A stretch of DNA of 64,000 nucleotides, taken from positions 75,656 through 139,655 of the forward strand of contig MU277734.1 in assembly GCA_022385805.1 (NCBI GenBank), read 5' to 3'. How positions within the stretch are numbered: the stretch's first letter is position 1; every line of letters starts with the position of its first letter. Below the pieces are notes generated by a model that ran no database searches, was not told where the DNA came from, and saw nothing but the letters and a program-made list of their open reading frames with translations. Below are positions 36,949 to 48,110 of the stretch, piece by piece. The translations under genes and the position numbers were made by a program. The stretch comes from Pilatotrama ljubarskyi. Taxonomy: Eukaryota > Basidiomycota > Agaricomycetes > Polyporales > Polyporaceae.

Positions 36949-38636
36949 ATGACTGAGTACGCCACTGACCCGGAGGCCATCCAAGAGTTCCTCACCGCTC
37001 GCGACCGCACGGCCAACTGGGTCAATGTCCACGCAGGGGGCATCAACTTTGTATCACCCTCCTCGCCACCGTCCATTATCAGCGACTCGGACGCGCCCAG
37101 TTACGGGCCGAGCGAGTCAGACTCATCAAGCACTCACTCAACACCTCCGCGCATGGTCCTACGCTATCCTGATGGCAGACCCGACGTACCCATCTCGTCC
37201 GATGGCGTACCTTCACCGACGTCGAGCAGGAGGAGCCACACGTACGGACCACAGTCTTCCTCTCGACATACGCGATCCCGATCTGGATCTCACGCCCCTC
37301 CTCCCGCTGCGGAAGTCCCTCCAGCATCTGCTCCCCGCTATGCCCAGACGCTCCCGTACGCGACGGGTTCGCGATATGCCCAGTCGACACACCCTCACAT
37401 TACGCCGCCGCGATCTCCAGAAAGCATCCGCGTTCTGCCGTCGCGGCAACCCGAAGAGCCCCAGTCACCCGTCCGCGTGTCGGCGTCTAACTCGTCTCAT
37501 CACTCCCGGGTCCCTGCAGCGCAGGCCATCTTCCACCCCCAACCCCGACAACCCTCGATCCATCCGAGCATACACACCGATAGAGTTCCTCCCCTCGCAG
37601 ATCCCCTCCATACGTCCAACCGCAGCGTCATGTCATCGACCCCGCATGCATCTGCGCCGGTCCAGACCCCGTCCTATGCAGTGGCCCCTGGCGGGATCGC
37701 GCACTCCCAATCACAGCCGGCTACGATGTCGTATGGCAGCGGCTCGCGGTTTGTCGAGCACGCAGGGACAGCTCCGAGGGTGCAATCTCAACTTCCCTAC
37801 ACGTACTCGCCCCCCGCGATCGTCTATGCGCCTTCGTCCCGGCATGCGGGATCGAATTACAATCCTCCCGCAATCGTGTATTCTCCCTCTTCACATGGTC
37901 ACCATCGCCGCGCACCTGCGCCAGGAATAGCCTATAGCCGTTCCGATCCTTTACCTCACCCCACCCCGTACTCGCCCCAGCATACAAACGCCGGCAGTAC
38001 TCCCTACCCTTCCGTCCACGGGTCGACGTCCCACCACACACAACGTCTATCTCACCGAAGCTCGCAATCTCGCGAAGAGCCACAGAGCCACAGCCGAAGT
38101 CATGCTTCGAGCGCCGTGCGCGGTCGACCTTCTGCTCGCGATCTCATGCACGGTCAGCACTCACATGGCCGCACGCGCTCTCCGACGCCCTCTCTGAGCG
38201 AGAGCGACACTGCGAGCGACACCTCTGGCAGCACCTACTACGTCTTGCCCTCGCCCGGCCAAAAGGTCCAGATAGTGGTAAGTTTCATTTTGTGCCGATC
38301 GCATCCTGGGCGAGGGGTTGCTGCGCAATCGATCGTGCGAGCCCGCGTGCCCTTAATTTTCTCTGAGAGACGCGGAGATGAGCCGTACTCACCGCCCGTC
38401 TGCAGGTGCCGAACTCAGCGTCCGTGTACACCGCGACCGGCGGCCACAAGTCCCCACGCTCGCCTGGCTCGCGCTCGAGCTCGGGCAGCCCGAAAAAGCC
38501 GTTCTTCCAGCGATTGTTCAGCCGCGGCTCTGGCTCGGTGGACTCCCGCGGATCCAACGGCCAGGGTAAGCGGTTGCATCGCAGGCATACTGTTGCAGGT
38601 GCTCATTCGCACCCAAGCACGGCCTCGAGGCGGTAG
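36949..38636 (+). CDS. Ser/Pro-rich, probably disordered protein, MTEY paralogue 1
   Basis: Exons 36949-38277 and 38406-38636 (intron 128 bp, phase 0) give about 519 residues. It starts MTEYATDPEAIQEFLTARDR and contains ANWV, then a long Ser/Pro/His/Tyr-rich part with repeated PPAIVYxPSS. It ends with STYYVLPSPGQKVQIV, then VPNSASVYTATGGHKSP and SGSPKKPFFQRLFSRG. Both ends match the protein at 47280-48110. A GTAAGC donor at 38566 could remove the last 20 or so residues in favour of another exon, so the C-terminus is uncertain. No catalytic domain is visible. I know this type only as an uncharacterised agaricomycete family. Confidence 0.7.
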
Positions 38637-40122
38637 GATGCTCTCGTCATGGAGATAGGTGTCGTCATAATAGGTATGTTTTCTGCCTCGTTTCCGTGGA
38701 GCCCAGTTACTGAGATTGAGCATCCATTTCGTAGGTTCCGTTGTCGTAGATGTTCCTCCCTGGTTTCCGCGATGGCGTCCCATCGCTGAGCGGCCAGACT
38801 TTGGATCGCACTCCTCTCTAGCCTCTCATCCTGTTGTACTATCCGATCACACGCTCATTCGCCCTCCGCTGCATCCTCCCACTTACCACATCACCCGCCT
38901 ATCATTTACGCACACGCTGTCCGGTACTGGGACCTTGCCGCATCAACCTTCTCCCATCCATGTACGCTGCCTGTACGATTACCCATACGATACCGTAGAA
39001 ATGAAATGTACTCGTAATAGCTCACGCTTCACTTCGTGCAAGATGATGCACGTCCTGAGTCCTGCCCGGCAATTTAGGTAAACGAGTCAGCCTGGGCACA
39101 GACAGACAGAGACAGCTTGTCAACCGCTGATCCCGGTGCCCCGGCTGCACTTCGTAGCTCCAAGCGCTCTGCGTTGCCTTTCACCTGAGTACCTTCACTT
39201 GGTATGGCAATATAACAGAAGTTGTGAAAATGACGTCCCGTATGCCGAAGGACTCGAGACTGTGTCCCGCGGAGTAGGAGGATCATCTCGCGCATGGTCA
39301 TTGATCTTATCTGATAAGGGCGTGGTTCTCTCCCCTCCTCTTTCACAACTTGCACTTCTGCGTGTCCTCTCGTGGCGGGCCTTACTACTGCTGTTGACCC
39401 TGGCTGTGTCAAGCGTGTCAGATGGTGTGTGCATAATCTGCTACTCGTGCCAGGAAACCCTCTTTGAAATAGGTGCTGACGTACACCTGGGCAGATGGAC
39501 CCGCATGAGCCTCAGGGCGTTTGGCCTGTAGCGTCTAGCCATACACAGTAGTTGAGAAGACACGCACAGGCGCGGTGTATGCGCCGGTCGTCTCCCGTGT
39601 CGTACCCACCAGTATCGCACCCCTGAAGTCCGTCCAAGCTCTAGTCGACCTAAGGCGATTCGGAGCATCGCGCTTGCTGCAACATCAGGTCGCGGCATTG
39701 GCAGATCCACCACCACATCGCCTTCCGCAGAAGTGTCTTCACGAGGCAGTGCTGTCGATCTTCCCGCCGGACTTCCTCGCCAGTAGGTTGGCGGTCTCTT
39801 CCACCAACTTGCCTCGCTGGCGCCTCAAGATAACGCAAGACGTGCTTCTCCGTCTGCCTCAAGGGCGCTGATGGTGACAACTCGCGGGCGTTTTGTGGTT
39901 TGATCCCAGAGCATTTCATTGACCTCACTGGCTTTCGACCGACAGACCCTTGATGCGTGTCCGGCGGTGGAGCTACTGAGTTCGAAACGATACGGCGGCT
40001 TGAATTATACTCATGACTCCAGATCTGCTATAAATGACTAGGGCGGGGCAGTCGCCTGGAATCGCAGTCGGCCTCTCTCGCGTGAAGCGACTCTTCTGCA
40101 TCTTATTCGCACAGACTGCGTC
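38637..40122. other. intergenic
   Basis: No supported gene. A minus-strand stretch at about 39880-39540 stays open in places but has no recognised motif. Confidence 0.35.
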
Positions 40123-41974
40123 ATGTCCGACAGTGCCGACCAGGAAAACCAGGAGTTGATCACCGCTCTACGACTCTTGTACGTGACCATTCGCTGGTCG
40201 GGCGACGCTGCAGCCTAGTAAAGCTGACTCTACAGCTCAACGCAGCACGATCAGTAACACATGCGAAATCGTTGGAGTCGGTCAGTATTAAGCCAAGCCC
40301 GGACGTCCATCTTCTGACGGATCACACAGCTCTGCTAGCCTACGATCACCTACTCACTTTCTCAGACGAAGTCCACTTCGTCTGGGGTCGCAAATTTTCC
40401 GGGGCTACCGTAGTATTCGTGCTCAACCGGTACGTGACGTTGTTCAGCAAGATCGTCCTACCCATCAGCACGTTCTGGTGGCCGAACCAAACGGATAAGG
40501 TGCGTGATACTGCTGTTACATTCTCGTGCATTGCTGATAGATATCTACAGAGGTATCTACATTGAATATGACTGGAGGTGTAATGTGCCTTAAGGCCTGT
40601 CGCAGCTGCGCCGCTCCGGTCATCCTGACGGAGATCTTCACGGTCGTGGCGTACTTTGTTGTCGCAGGTACGCCATCATGTCAGACACTGATACACGCGT
40701 ATGCTTACAGTGTTATAGTATTCTCTGCGCTGCGAGTATATGCTATCTGGGATAAGGATTGGAGGCCTCTCCTACTGGTTCTCATCATAGCACTGAGCGT
40801 ACCGGTGACCAACATGGTGAGCGAGTTCCCCTCTTCGCATAGGCAGCTACTCAGCGTCCTTAGTATCACTACATACAATCCATCCCTCAAGCGTTCCTGT
40901 ATCCCCTATACGGGTGTGCGGAAAGCACCACCCTAGATGAAGATCAACTAGACGCGTACGCTGAATCTTCATATCTTGTGTTCGCTTCGAAATGCTCATC
41001 GTCGTTCATCTTCAGACGTACGTCCATACTGTGATATCGCCAAAGGACGATATCTCGGTATACTTCTGTCTCCTCACATAGCCTTCGACAGTCTCGCTTG
41101 CCACGCATACATGTGCAATAGCCGCCGACTTGCTCGTACTGGTCCTGACCTGGATCAAGACGTACGAGGTCAAAAAGCTGGCAGCAGTGCTTCGTACAGA
41201 CGCCTCTTTCTCATACTTGCTGCTCCGAGATGGTGAGTCTGGCGGCGTGTGCGACGATTACGTGAAACTGACGCGTTTGACAGGCACGCTCTACTTCGGG
41301 TACGCTCGGCCTCTGCGAGTTCGTCCTCAGGAGTGCTGACTTGACTGCATCTCAGAACGATGCTTATCCTGAATGCCGTGGACCTCATCGTCCTTCGAAG
41401 TGACGTCGTATGTTCCTCGACCCCGTCCCAGCTTTCAAAGATCTGAGATAACCTGCAATAGATATTCAACCCTCTGCCTATCTTCATCGACGTGTGAGTT
41501 GAGCAAGCACTCCAGTCCACGCACGCTCACGGGCTTTATTTCAGCTTCACTTGCATCCTGATATCCCGTTTCATGCTCAATCTGCGTGAAGTGGCAGGAC
41601 GAGCAAGCGGGAGCGGGCTGTCGACATCGGAGGTCTCGTCGCGTATCTCGACAGTGCGATTCTCTCCCGATATTGTCGGCGATCTAGGGGCACCCCTCGG
41701 CCACGGCGAGTGGGTTGGCACCACCCTGAACGTGGACGCTCTCTCGACGGTAAACTCTACGCATCTCGGCGACGACGTCAAGGATACGGATCCGAGAGTA
41801 TGGGAAGCGACGGTCCGAAAACCGCTTGAGACCGGGATGTTCGATGTAGAAGATCAAGTCCTGGAACTGCAAGCCGCGGTGTCGTCATGGTGCGTCTGCT
41901 ACACTGGCAGTACTGGAGAGACGTGCACGCTCATGCTGGAGCAGCCGCAGTACATGAGCCCGCCTATGGCTTAG
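40123..41974 (+). CDS. DUF6533 multi-pass membrane protein
   Basis: Eleven exons keep one frame: 40123-40178, 40246-40280, 40330-40499, 40595-40667, 40719-40816, 40864-40977, 41082-41232, 41284-41299, 41356-41407, 41462-41493 and 41545-41974; 408 residues. The DUF6533 signature VALLAYDHLLTFSDEVHFVW is followed by VFVLNRYVTLFSKIV, AVFSALRVYAIWDKDWRPLL, CAIAADLLVLVLTWIKTYEV, LLLRDGTLYF and ILISRFMLNLREV, the usual order of the seven-segment family. A tail of about 130 residues is hydrophilic. Exon 8 is a 16-base microexon. The junction between 40977 and 41082 is the least certain. These proteins are very common in mushrooms and have no known function. Confidence 0.82.
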
Positions 41975-42464
41975 AAAGAGGAGTCCCCATTCAGAGTGTA
42001 TTATCTCTTGTACATGTGCCCCGTACCGTATCGCCGCGCAGTCACAGTGCTTGGGCAGCTACGAGTGCTACGCGCTAATTTTATACTACATCCACTCTCA
42101 TATACCCAATTGTGTTTATGATGCTGCTATTCGCTATCCGGATTACAGTCGTAACGACATGCGACGCCGGTGAGAACGCGGAGGAGACGCAGCACGGGAC
42201 GAATGTGCCCACCATGTACCCACTAGTCGCCTAAGACACCTCTCGCCACAGCCAAGTCCATGGTTGTGCGAGTTCAGCAGACAGTATCTTGAGTCTCGAC
42301 CAGAACCAGCGCGAATACCTAGTCGATTGATCAATGGTTGTGACCAGCAAAGACGAAGGGACGTGATAGAAGACGGGTCAGGTACGAGGACTGGGAGAAG
42401 GACGATAGAAAAGAAAAGTCGAGCGCAAGAAAGCCTGGACTTGGGAACCCGCGAGAGGGTGGCT
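41975..42464. other. intergenic between convergent genes
   Basis: No gene seen; 3' regions of the DUF6533 gene and the GDSG-family gene. Confidence 0.4.
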
Positions 42465-44095
42465 CTAGGCGACATCAGCTGGCAGGGGGAAGATGTTGGC
42501 GTCGATACCGTACTCCCTCAGGCGCTTGACGAGGAAGTCGATGGACGTGACGAAGGAGCAGTCCGAGACGTCAGGGTCCCCATTCCTGCCAGTGAGCATG
42601 CCGCAGATCTGCCCCCCGCCAGCGACGACGACAGATCCAGAGTCTCCGCGCAGGAGAAAGGGCCAGACTGGGAGTCGCGCGGCATCACGGTGATTTCTTT
42701 CGACATAGTAGTGCTTGGCTCGCCCTTGAAGGAGTATCGCACGAAGGAGCGTACAGTGTTGAGGCGGCCAACAGTGAGGCCGGAGGCGTTCCCGTTCTTG
42801 ATGACCATGATGGCGGGCTCTGCGTGATCGGCGTCATGAGCCTGGGTCGTGGGATGAGTCTTGAGCATCTCTGCGTCCGAGGGCGCGCTGCGGCATCTGA
42901 GAAGACGGTCGCCAGGATAATCGAATGACTGCCGGTTGGTGAAATTTAAACGGTCAGGACGCATCCACGCAGTGAGCTCCGCGACCGAGGCGGAGCCAAG
43001 GTCGATGACGTTCCCCACGAAGTTCCGCTTCGAGACCATGGTCGGGTAGATCTCGACGACGGCCCAGTCGTCGGTGTAGCCGTTGTCGCCGAAGTTGCAG
43101 CTGAGGGGAGGGGACAAGACGACGTGGCCGAGGACCCGGTTCGTCTCGTTCCCCCAATCCTTGTTCACCTCGACGAGCAGCTTCTCGAACGCCTCGATAG
43201 CCTTCTTTGCTTTTTCCATCTCGGACCTCGCGTCGTCCTGTTCCTGAGCAGCCTCATCTGGATCCTCCATGGCCGCGGCTGCCTCCAAGCGCTTATTGAG
43301 GTGCTCGATAGTGATGTGCTTTTTGTCAATCGCCAGTTCGATATCCCTGACGCGAGCTCTGAAAGCGACCTCTCCCATGAGCAAGACCTCCCTATGAGGT
43401 GCACCAGCGCCATCCCTGAACTCGTGAAGCTCGTTCTTCTCGTGACGGGGGTCGAAGAGGACGTGTCTGGCGGTGAGCATGAAGAGGATGCCGGGCTTAG
43501 CACGGTCTGTGAAGAAGAAGCTCCCAGTCCCCTCTACGTCGGGCGTCGTCGCGTTACAGATAGGGATACCGAGGGAAGTGGAGAAGGGTTTGCGCAGGCG
43601 GGCAGCAGGGTTGGAGCTGAGTGCCGGTCTGTACAGCGACGCATTGAGGGTGGACTGGGACTCGCGGATGTCAACGTGAACGTCGCTGATGCCGTGTTCG
43701 ACGAGGATGGAGCGGCAGCGGAGGGCGACCTGGATGCCTTCCTCGGCAGAGAGAGAACGAGGCTGAACTCCTACGAGGATGACGGCGGGAGGTGACGGTC
43801 GACCGACTACGCCGATGCGAAGGGGGATCATACTGGTACAGCGGACGCCAGCCTCCTGCAGATACTCGTCCATGGCAGGACCAATAGTCTTCTCCCAGAG
43901 GCCGCAGAGAGGATGCGAGCCGAGGGGCGACAACTCCTTGGAGTCAAGATAAGCCTCCGGACCTGTCGGCCTCCTCCAGACATCGCAGCTGGAGCGAGCG
44001 ACTAAGCGAGGTTTGGATGGCAGCCCATGGTAATAGTGCGTCGCTTCGATGTCGGAGGGACAGTAGGGGGCAGGGGGTGCTGAAGAGATTGATGT
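42465..44095 (-). CDS. trypsin-like-fold (GDSG) protein with apparent frameshift
   Basis: One long minus-strand exon reads from about 44095 through ATHYYHGLPSKPRLVARSS, TGPEAYLDSKELSPLGSHPL, VILVGVQPRSLS, GILFMLTARHVLF (probable catalytic His in TARH), a coiled coil (about residues 230-300), TNRVLGHVVLSPPL, YTDDWAVVEIYP (probable Asp) and IMVIKNGNASGLTVGR, then RDSQSGPF. The frame then moves by one base, and the rest reads RGDSGSVVV, GGQICGMLTGRNGDP and a C-terminus ending at the TAG at 42465. The length 44095-42465 is one base short of a multiple of three. The catalytic Ser motif is therefore in another frame: either a sequencing indel near 42645 or a recent loss. The start lies on a small upstream exon, perhaps ending at the ATG near 44140. 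The family is large in basidiomycetes; its substrates are unknown. Confidence 0.75.
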
Positions 44096-47000
44096 CTGAC
44101 TCTATGTCACGATCAGCATCGCACTCATTGATTGCATGTATTGCGGCGTTCGTACCATCCTTCCTTTCACATATGCGCCCTCTGTCGCGTGCAGCGAGTG
44201 ACAATACGTCTTCCAGCTGTACCTCGATGAACTAGATGGGATGCAACAATTGGACTGCTCGAGTCTCGATGACAGCTCGAACCGGACGTCGCAGAGAGTC
44301 CAGCGGCCGCGCACCGGGCGGCGCTTAGGCGAGTCCAACATATGAAGGCATTGCCACGCGACGAGAACTTCAACGACCCGAAGCTCCTGCCATCCTGGGA
44401 GCGCCAATACGCACTGTTCCATGCACAGAGATGCAACTGCTTCGCTCCCTGGCACGCCTTTCGCGCTGCTCCGTGTCTTGGACGCAGGCGGTAGGCTCAT
44501 GCTGCGCCCACGTCATGCAGCAGCGCAATCCGCGTCCGTCTGCGTGAAACCCAGTCAGCTCCATGGCTCTCGCCGGGTCCTATAGTAACGGCATCTTACG
44601 ACCACCCTTGTCAGCTCGAATCAATGCCATGACGTAGGGCACGAGAACATACCTGCAGCCTGGTTTCTCGACTTGTCTCGCTCCCAACAGGTCTAGAGAT
44701 GAGGAGCGGGGTGCTTGGGGGCTGCCACGGGCGAGAACAGGATGACAGGATGCACCGTGAGCCATGAGGCTCGTGTGCGCACCATATTCCCACTCAGCTC
44801 AGCGACTCTAGTCGCCGGCAACACGTTTCGCCACAGCCCCTAAGCTCATGATCGTGTGAGGCCAACGAGACCTCCCCGCGCACTGGGAGCGCAAACTGCG
44901 CACGCGCGAGGCCGAGCTTCGTCTTCTCCCTCAACCTTCGACCTGACTTCTCCCTGGTCTCCTTCGCGTCTGCCATCCACGGCAAAGACGTCGACGGCGA
45001 ACTTCGTCGTCGTGCACCACCACCGAGCTGGTGGCTCGATACGTAAGCACCAGGGCGTGTGCGCGATCAAATGACCGCGGCGTGTTCGTCTCAGAGACAC
45101 ACTCCAATCATGCGATCGAGGCCGGCGAAGCGTCGCGAGCCTGGCATCTTGTGAGCGCGGGTGCACCGTTCGAATTGGGCATATGGTTCCTGTCGTGGGT
45201 TGAGGCGAGGTGGCGAGGGGCAAAGCGCGGCTACGAGCGCGAGGCGAGGATGCGGGGACGCGCCTGCTGGAGGAAGCTTCTCCGACTACCCCCGTCGTCG
45301 CTTACGGAGATGCGAGATGAGCGCATAGACGTCCGTCCTAGCAGAAGTACGGCAGTGCTGTGCGGACGCACCGGATGAGTAAGGAGGTGAGCGCGAGTCG
45401 GGGAGTCGCTGCGAGCGGATTACAAAGCTCCAGACGGGGCTTTAGCCACAGACGGTGCCTGGAGCGAAGGCCGAGGAGGACGCAGCGCGCAGCGAGCGTG
45501 CGGCTGCACAGGCGCGGGGTCGATCGTGCGAGAACTCTGGTAGACGTCAGCGAGCGTGCGGGGCAATGCGGGGACGCGATCATTCGGTGTCAGCGCAGGC
45601 GACATGACGTGGAAAGCGAACGGTGCAGGAATCTCTTGGAGACGCACCACGATGGAGTCAGCTGTGGCCGTTGTGGGCAGAGGGAAGTCTTCAAGCTGGG
45701 GATTCCCATAGCGGATGGGCTGATAGTGCGTGCGCAGCCGGAAACGCGATTATCTGGGAAGCCATGAGCGGGCGGGCGTGCTCAGACGGCCGTCTGCTGA
45801 CTTGGTCCAGGAGCCGAGAGGTGGGCGTGGGCAACTGCGACACGGCAGGCAAGGGATTTTTATCCCCATGCCCCTACGTATGCGATACTTTTCCTGGCGC
45901 TCATTTGCCGTGTGAGATGCTGGTGATAGCCCCGTAGAAGGCGGGAACTTCTAAACGCGTGTACAGGCTATAACATGCGTATGACACCTAGAGTAGGGGG
46001 AGGGGGAAGGAGGTAATCCACCTTTGTCTGCCGTGCGAGGGGCCGATTCGGAGAGTTCAGGACGGGCTGCACGGCGGGCAATGGACAATATTCTCCTCCA
46101 GAAGACACAGAGGAACGAAACGGACCGGGGCGTGTCTTCCATTTCCTGGAGGGAATGAGTTGGCGATACTGAGTTTTGCCCAAACAGCTGTTTTTATGCC
46201 GAATTCAACGATGTACTTACTCAAGTAAGCGTAGTCGTCCACTTTTCTGCGTTGCTGACCACGTCGGCGAAATGAGAACAGTCGCTGCACTTTTCCTAGA
46301 CTGTTGCAGCTGTGAATATTTATTGGGTAATGCCCGTCGTGCTGTGCGCTGCGAACGTCGACGCAGGCTTCAGTTTCATGCCGAGTTCCGTTCATTCGCC
46401 ACCAAGAAACTTCCGTGCAATGGTTCGTGGCAGGAATACGCAGAGCTAGCAATGATAGGCAGCCGTCCCGGGCTCGGCCCCTGCTAGTTATGAAGAAACG
46501 CAGGCACGAGGGGCAATGGCCCAAGCTCTGGCCCGGAACAGGCAGGGGAAATGGGCGGAATTGTTCTCCTGGTTCTGGCCCGGAGACAGTCTGGGAATTC
46601 CGATAAGAGTGCACCAAGTACCGCATTGATGTTGTTTGTTATCCAGTAAGTAATGGTACTTACTCAGATTCCGGACCGGAACCAGCTTGTAAGCAGGTTG
46701 TCGACAGGAGTCCAGTTCAGGTCAAATTCCCGGCCTGTTCAGGAGCGGAGCACGGGCCAATGCCCCTCGTGAGGGTTCTGTTGCGCCGGGCGATCGAGCT
46801 CTGCGCTTTGAGAGTGCTCTTTCTGTGAATACGGCAGATATACAGAAGACGGGTCTGGCAGAAAAGCGGCACGGACCATTGGGGCTTGGAGGGAGCAGCA
46901 CAATAGCAGCACAATCAAGCGAGGGCTATTGATCGAGGATAAAGCCCCTGTAACTCCACTTATCCGGACGGCTAAGTTGGTTATCCGAGCAACCTTATAA

Positions 47001-47279
47001 TGTAAACTCGCGCTCCGAGCCGAGATTCCGTCAGACCGAGCTTTCTCTCCTCCACCTCACCGCGAGGCGTTCGCCTCGCCTTCCTCTGCGCTAGCTCGCC
47101 CTACATATACCCTCTCGCGCCCGCACGCATACCCACTCTCCCCATTAGCTTCTTGTACTCTCGCTCACCCCGATACCTCCGCTGCTGCGACTGCGACTGC
47201 TACTGCGACGCTCTCCAAGCGACGCCACATTCTCCAGTCCGCGCATACCAACCTCTTCTCCTCGCCACATACCCAAGCC
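44096..47279. other. gene-poor stretch
   Basis: No supported gene. GC-rich open frames at 44800-45770 overlap in several frames without a domain. An inverted repeat lies at 46505-46771 (separate entry). The last 300 bases are probably the promoter and 5' leader of the gene at 47280, with a TATAAT-like word at 46996 and pyrimidine tracts after 47036. Confidence 0.4.
46505..46771. repeat. inverted repeat, possible MITE remnant
   Basis: CACGAGGGGCAATGGCCC at 46505-46522 and its near-perfect inverse GGGCCAATGCCCCTCGTG at 46754-46771 (one mismatch in 18) bound 267 bases. No clear target-site duplication was found, so this could be a worn element or a chance palindrome in GC-rich DNA. Confidence 0.4.
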
Positions 47280-48110
47280 ATGACAGAATACGACTACTCC
47301 CCGGACGCCTACGAACGGTTCCAAGCCAAAATGGCTGGCGTCGGAAGCTGGGTCACCGAGCAGCGACACCATGCACCCAAGTATTCCAACCCGTTCGTCC
47401 CGGACCAGGCGTCCTCATCATCCAAGCCCCGCACACCTTCCCGCCAGGAAGACTACTCCCGACACCAGGAGCGTCCGCAGCCCTCCCGCTCCCGGACGCT
47501 CCCAAACCCCCCAACAGGCTCCGGCTCGCATGGGCAGACGTCCCGAGCCTACGCCTACGCGCAACAGGGTCCTGGCGACCCGCACAGCCGCCATCGGACG
47601 GCGCGTTCTCCCCAACGCTCAGGATCGCTACCACCAGATCCCCGGTACCCCTCCACCACCTACGCCGCTGCAGCGCCCACGCCGCCCGTCCCCCATCCGG
47701 CCGTGCAGCGGACATCTCCGGTTGCGTATGCGCCCCCGCCTCCGCCGGGATACCGCACGCGCCAGGTCGAGTACAGCTACAAGCCCGGGCAGCCCATCGT
47801 GCTCCCGCCACCACGCCCCGGCGAGACGTATGTCATCATTCCGCCCAAGGGCGGGCGCGTCGACGTCGTCCCCGACCCGCGCGGCTCGTCCTCCTCCCAC
47901 TCCCGCTCGCAGACGACGTCGCGTTCGACGTCGCGCAGCAGCGCGAGCAAGCCGGGCAGCCCCACGAAAAAGAGCAACGACGCGCTCCTGAAACGGCTGC
48001 TCACGAACCTCACGCCGAACGTCGAGTGGGGCAACTCCTCGTCCGGCTCGCGTTCTACTGGCCGCACGCTCACGCGCGAGCCTGGCAGGCGGCGCTCAAC
48101 CTCCCGGTGA
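47280..48110 (+). CDS. Ser/Pro-rich, probably disordered protein, MTEY paralogue 2
   Basis: Single exon, 276 residues. It starts MTEYDYSPDAYERFQAKMAG with SWV nearby, has a Ser/Pro/Arg/His-rich centre, then PGETYVIIPPKGGRVDVVPD and an Arg/Ser-rich part with ASKPGSPTKKSNDALLKRLL. The start, the Y-V-(I/L)-P-x-x-G-x-(K/R)-V block and the SPKK/SPTKK plus RLL/RLF tail match the protein at 36949-38636, where an intron falls directly after the V-x-V. That intron is absent here. No enzymatic domain. Basic and probably disordered; function unknown. Confidence 0.75.
   Translation: MTEYDYSPDAYERFQAKMAGVGSWVTEQRHHAPKYSNPFVPDQASSSSKPRTPSRQEDYSRHQERPQPSRSRTLPNPPTGSGSHGQTSRAYAYAQQGPGDPHSRHRTARSPQRSGSLPPDPRYPSTTYAAAAPTPPVPHPAVQRTSPVAYAPPPPPGYRTRQVEYSYKPGQPIVLPPPRPGETYVIIPPKGGRVDVVPDPRGSSSSHSRSQTTSRSTSRSSASKPGSPTKKSNDALLKRLLTNLTPNVEWGNSSSGSRSTGRTLTREPGRRRSTSR

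Noticed and set aside
46000..46800. CRISPR-like or tandem repeat array
   Set aside because: Only dispersed short similarities and one inverted pair; no regular spacing, and the genome is eukaryotic.
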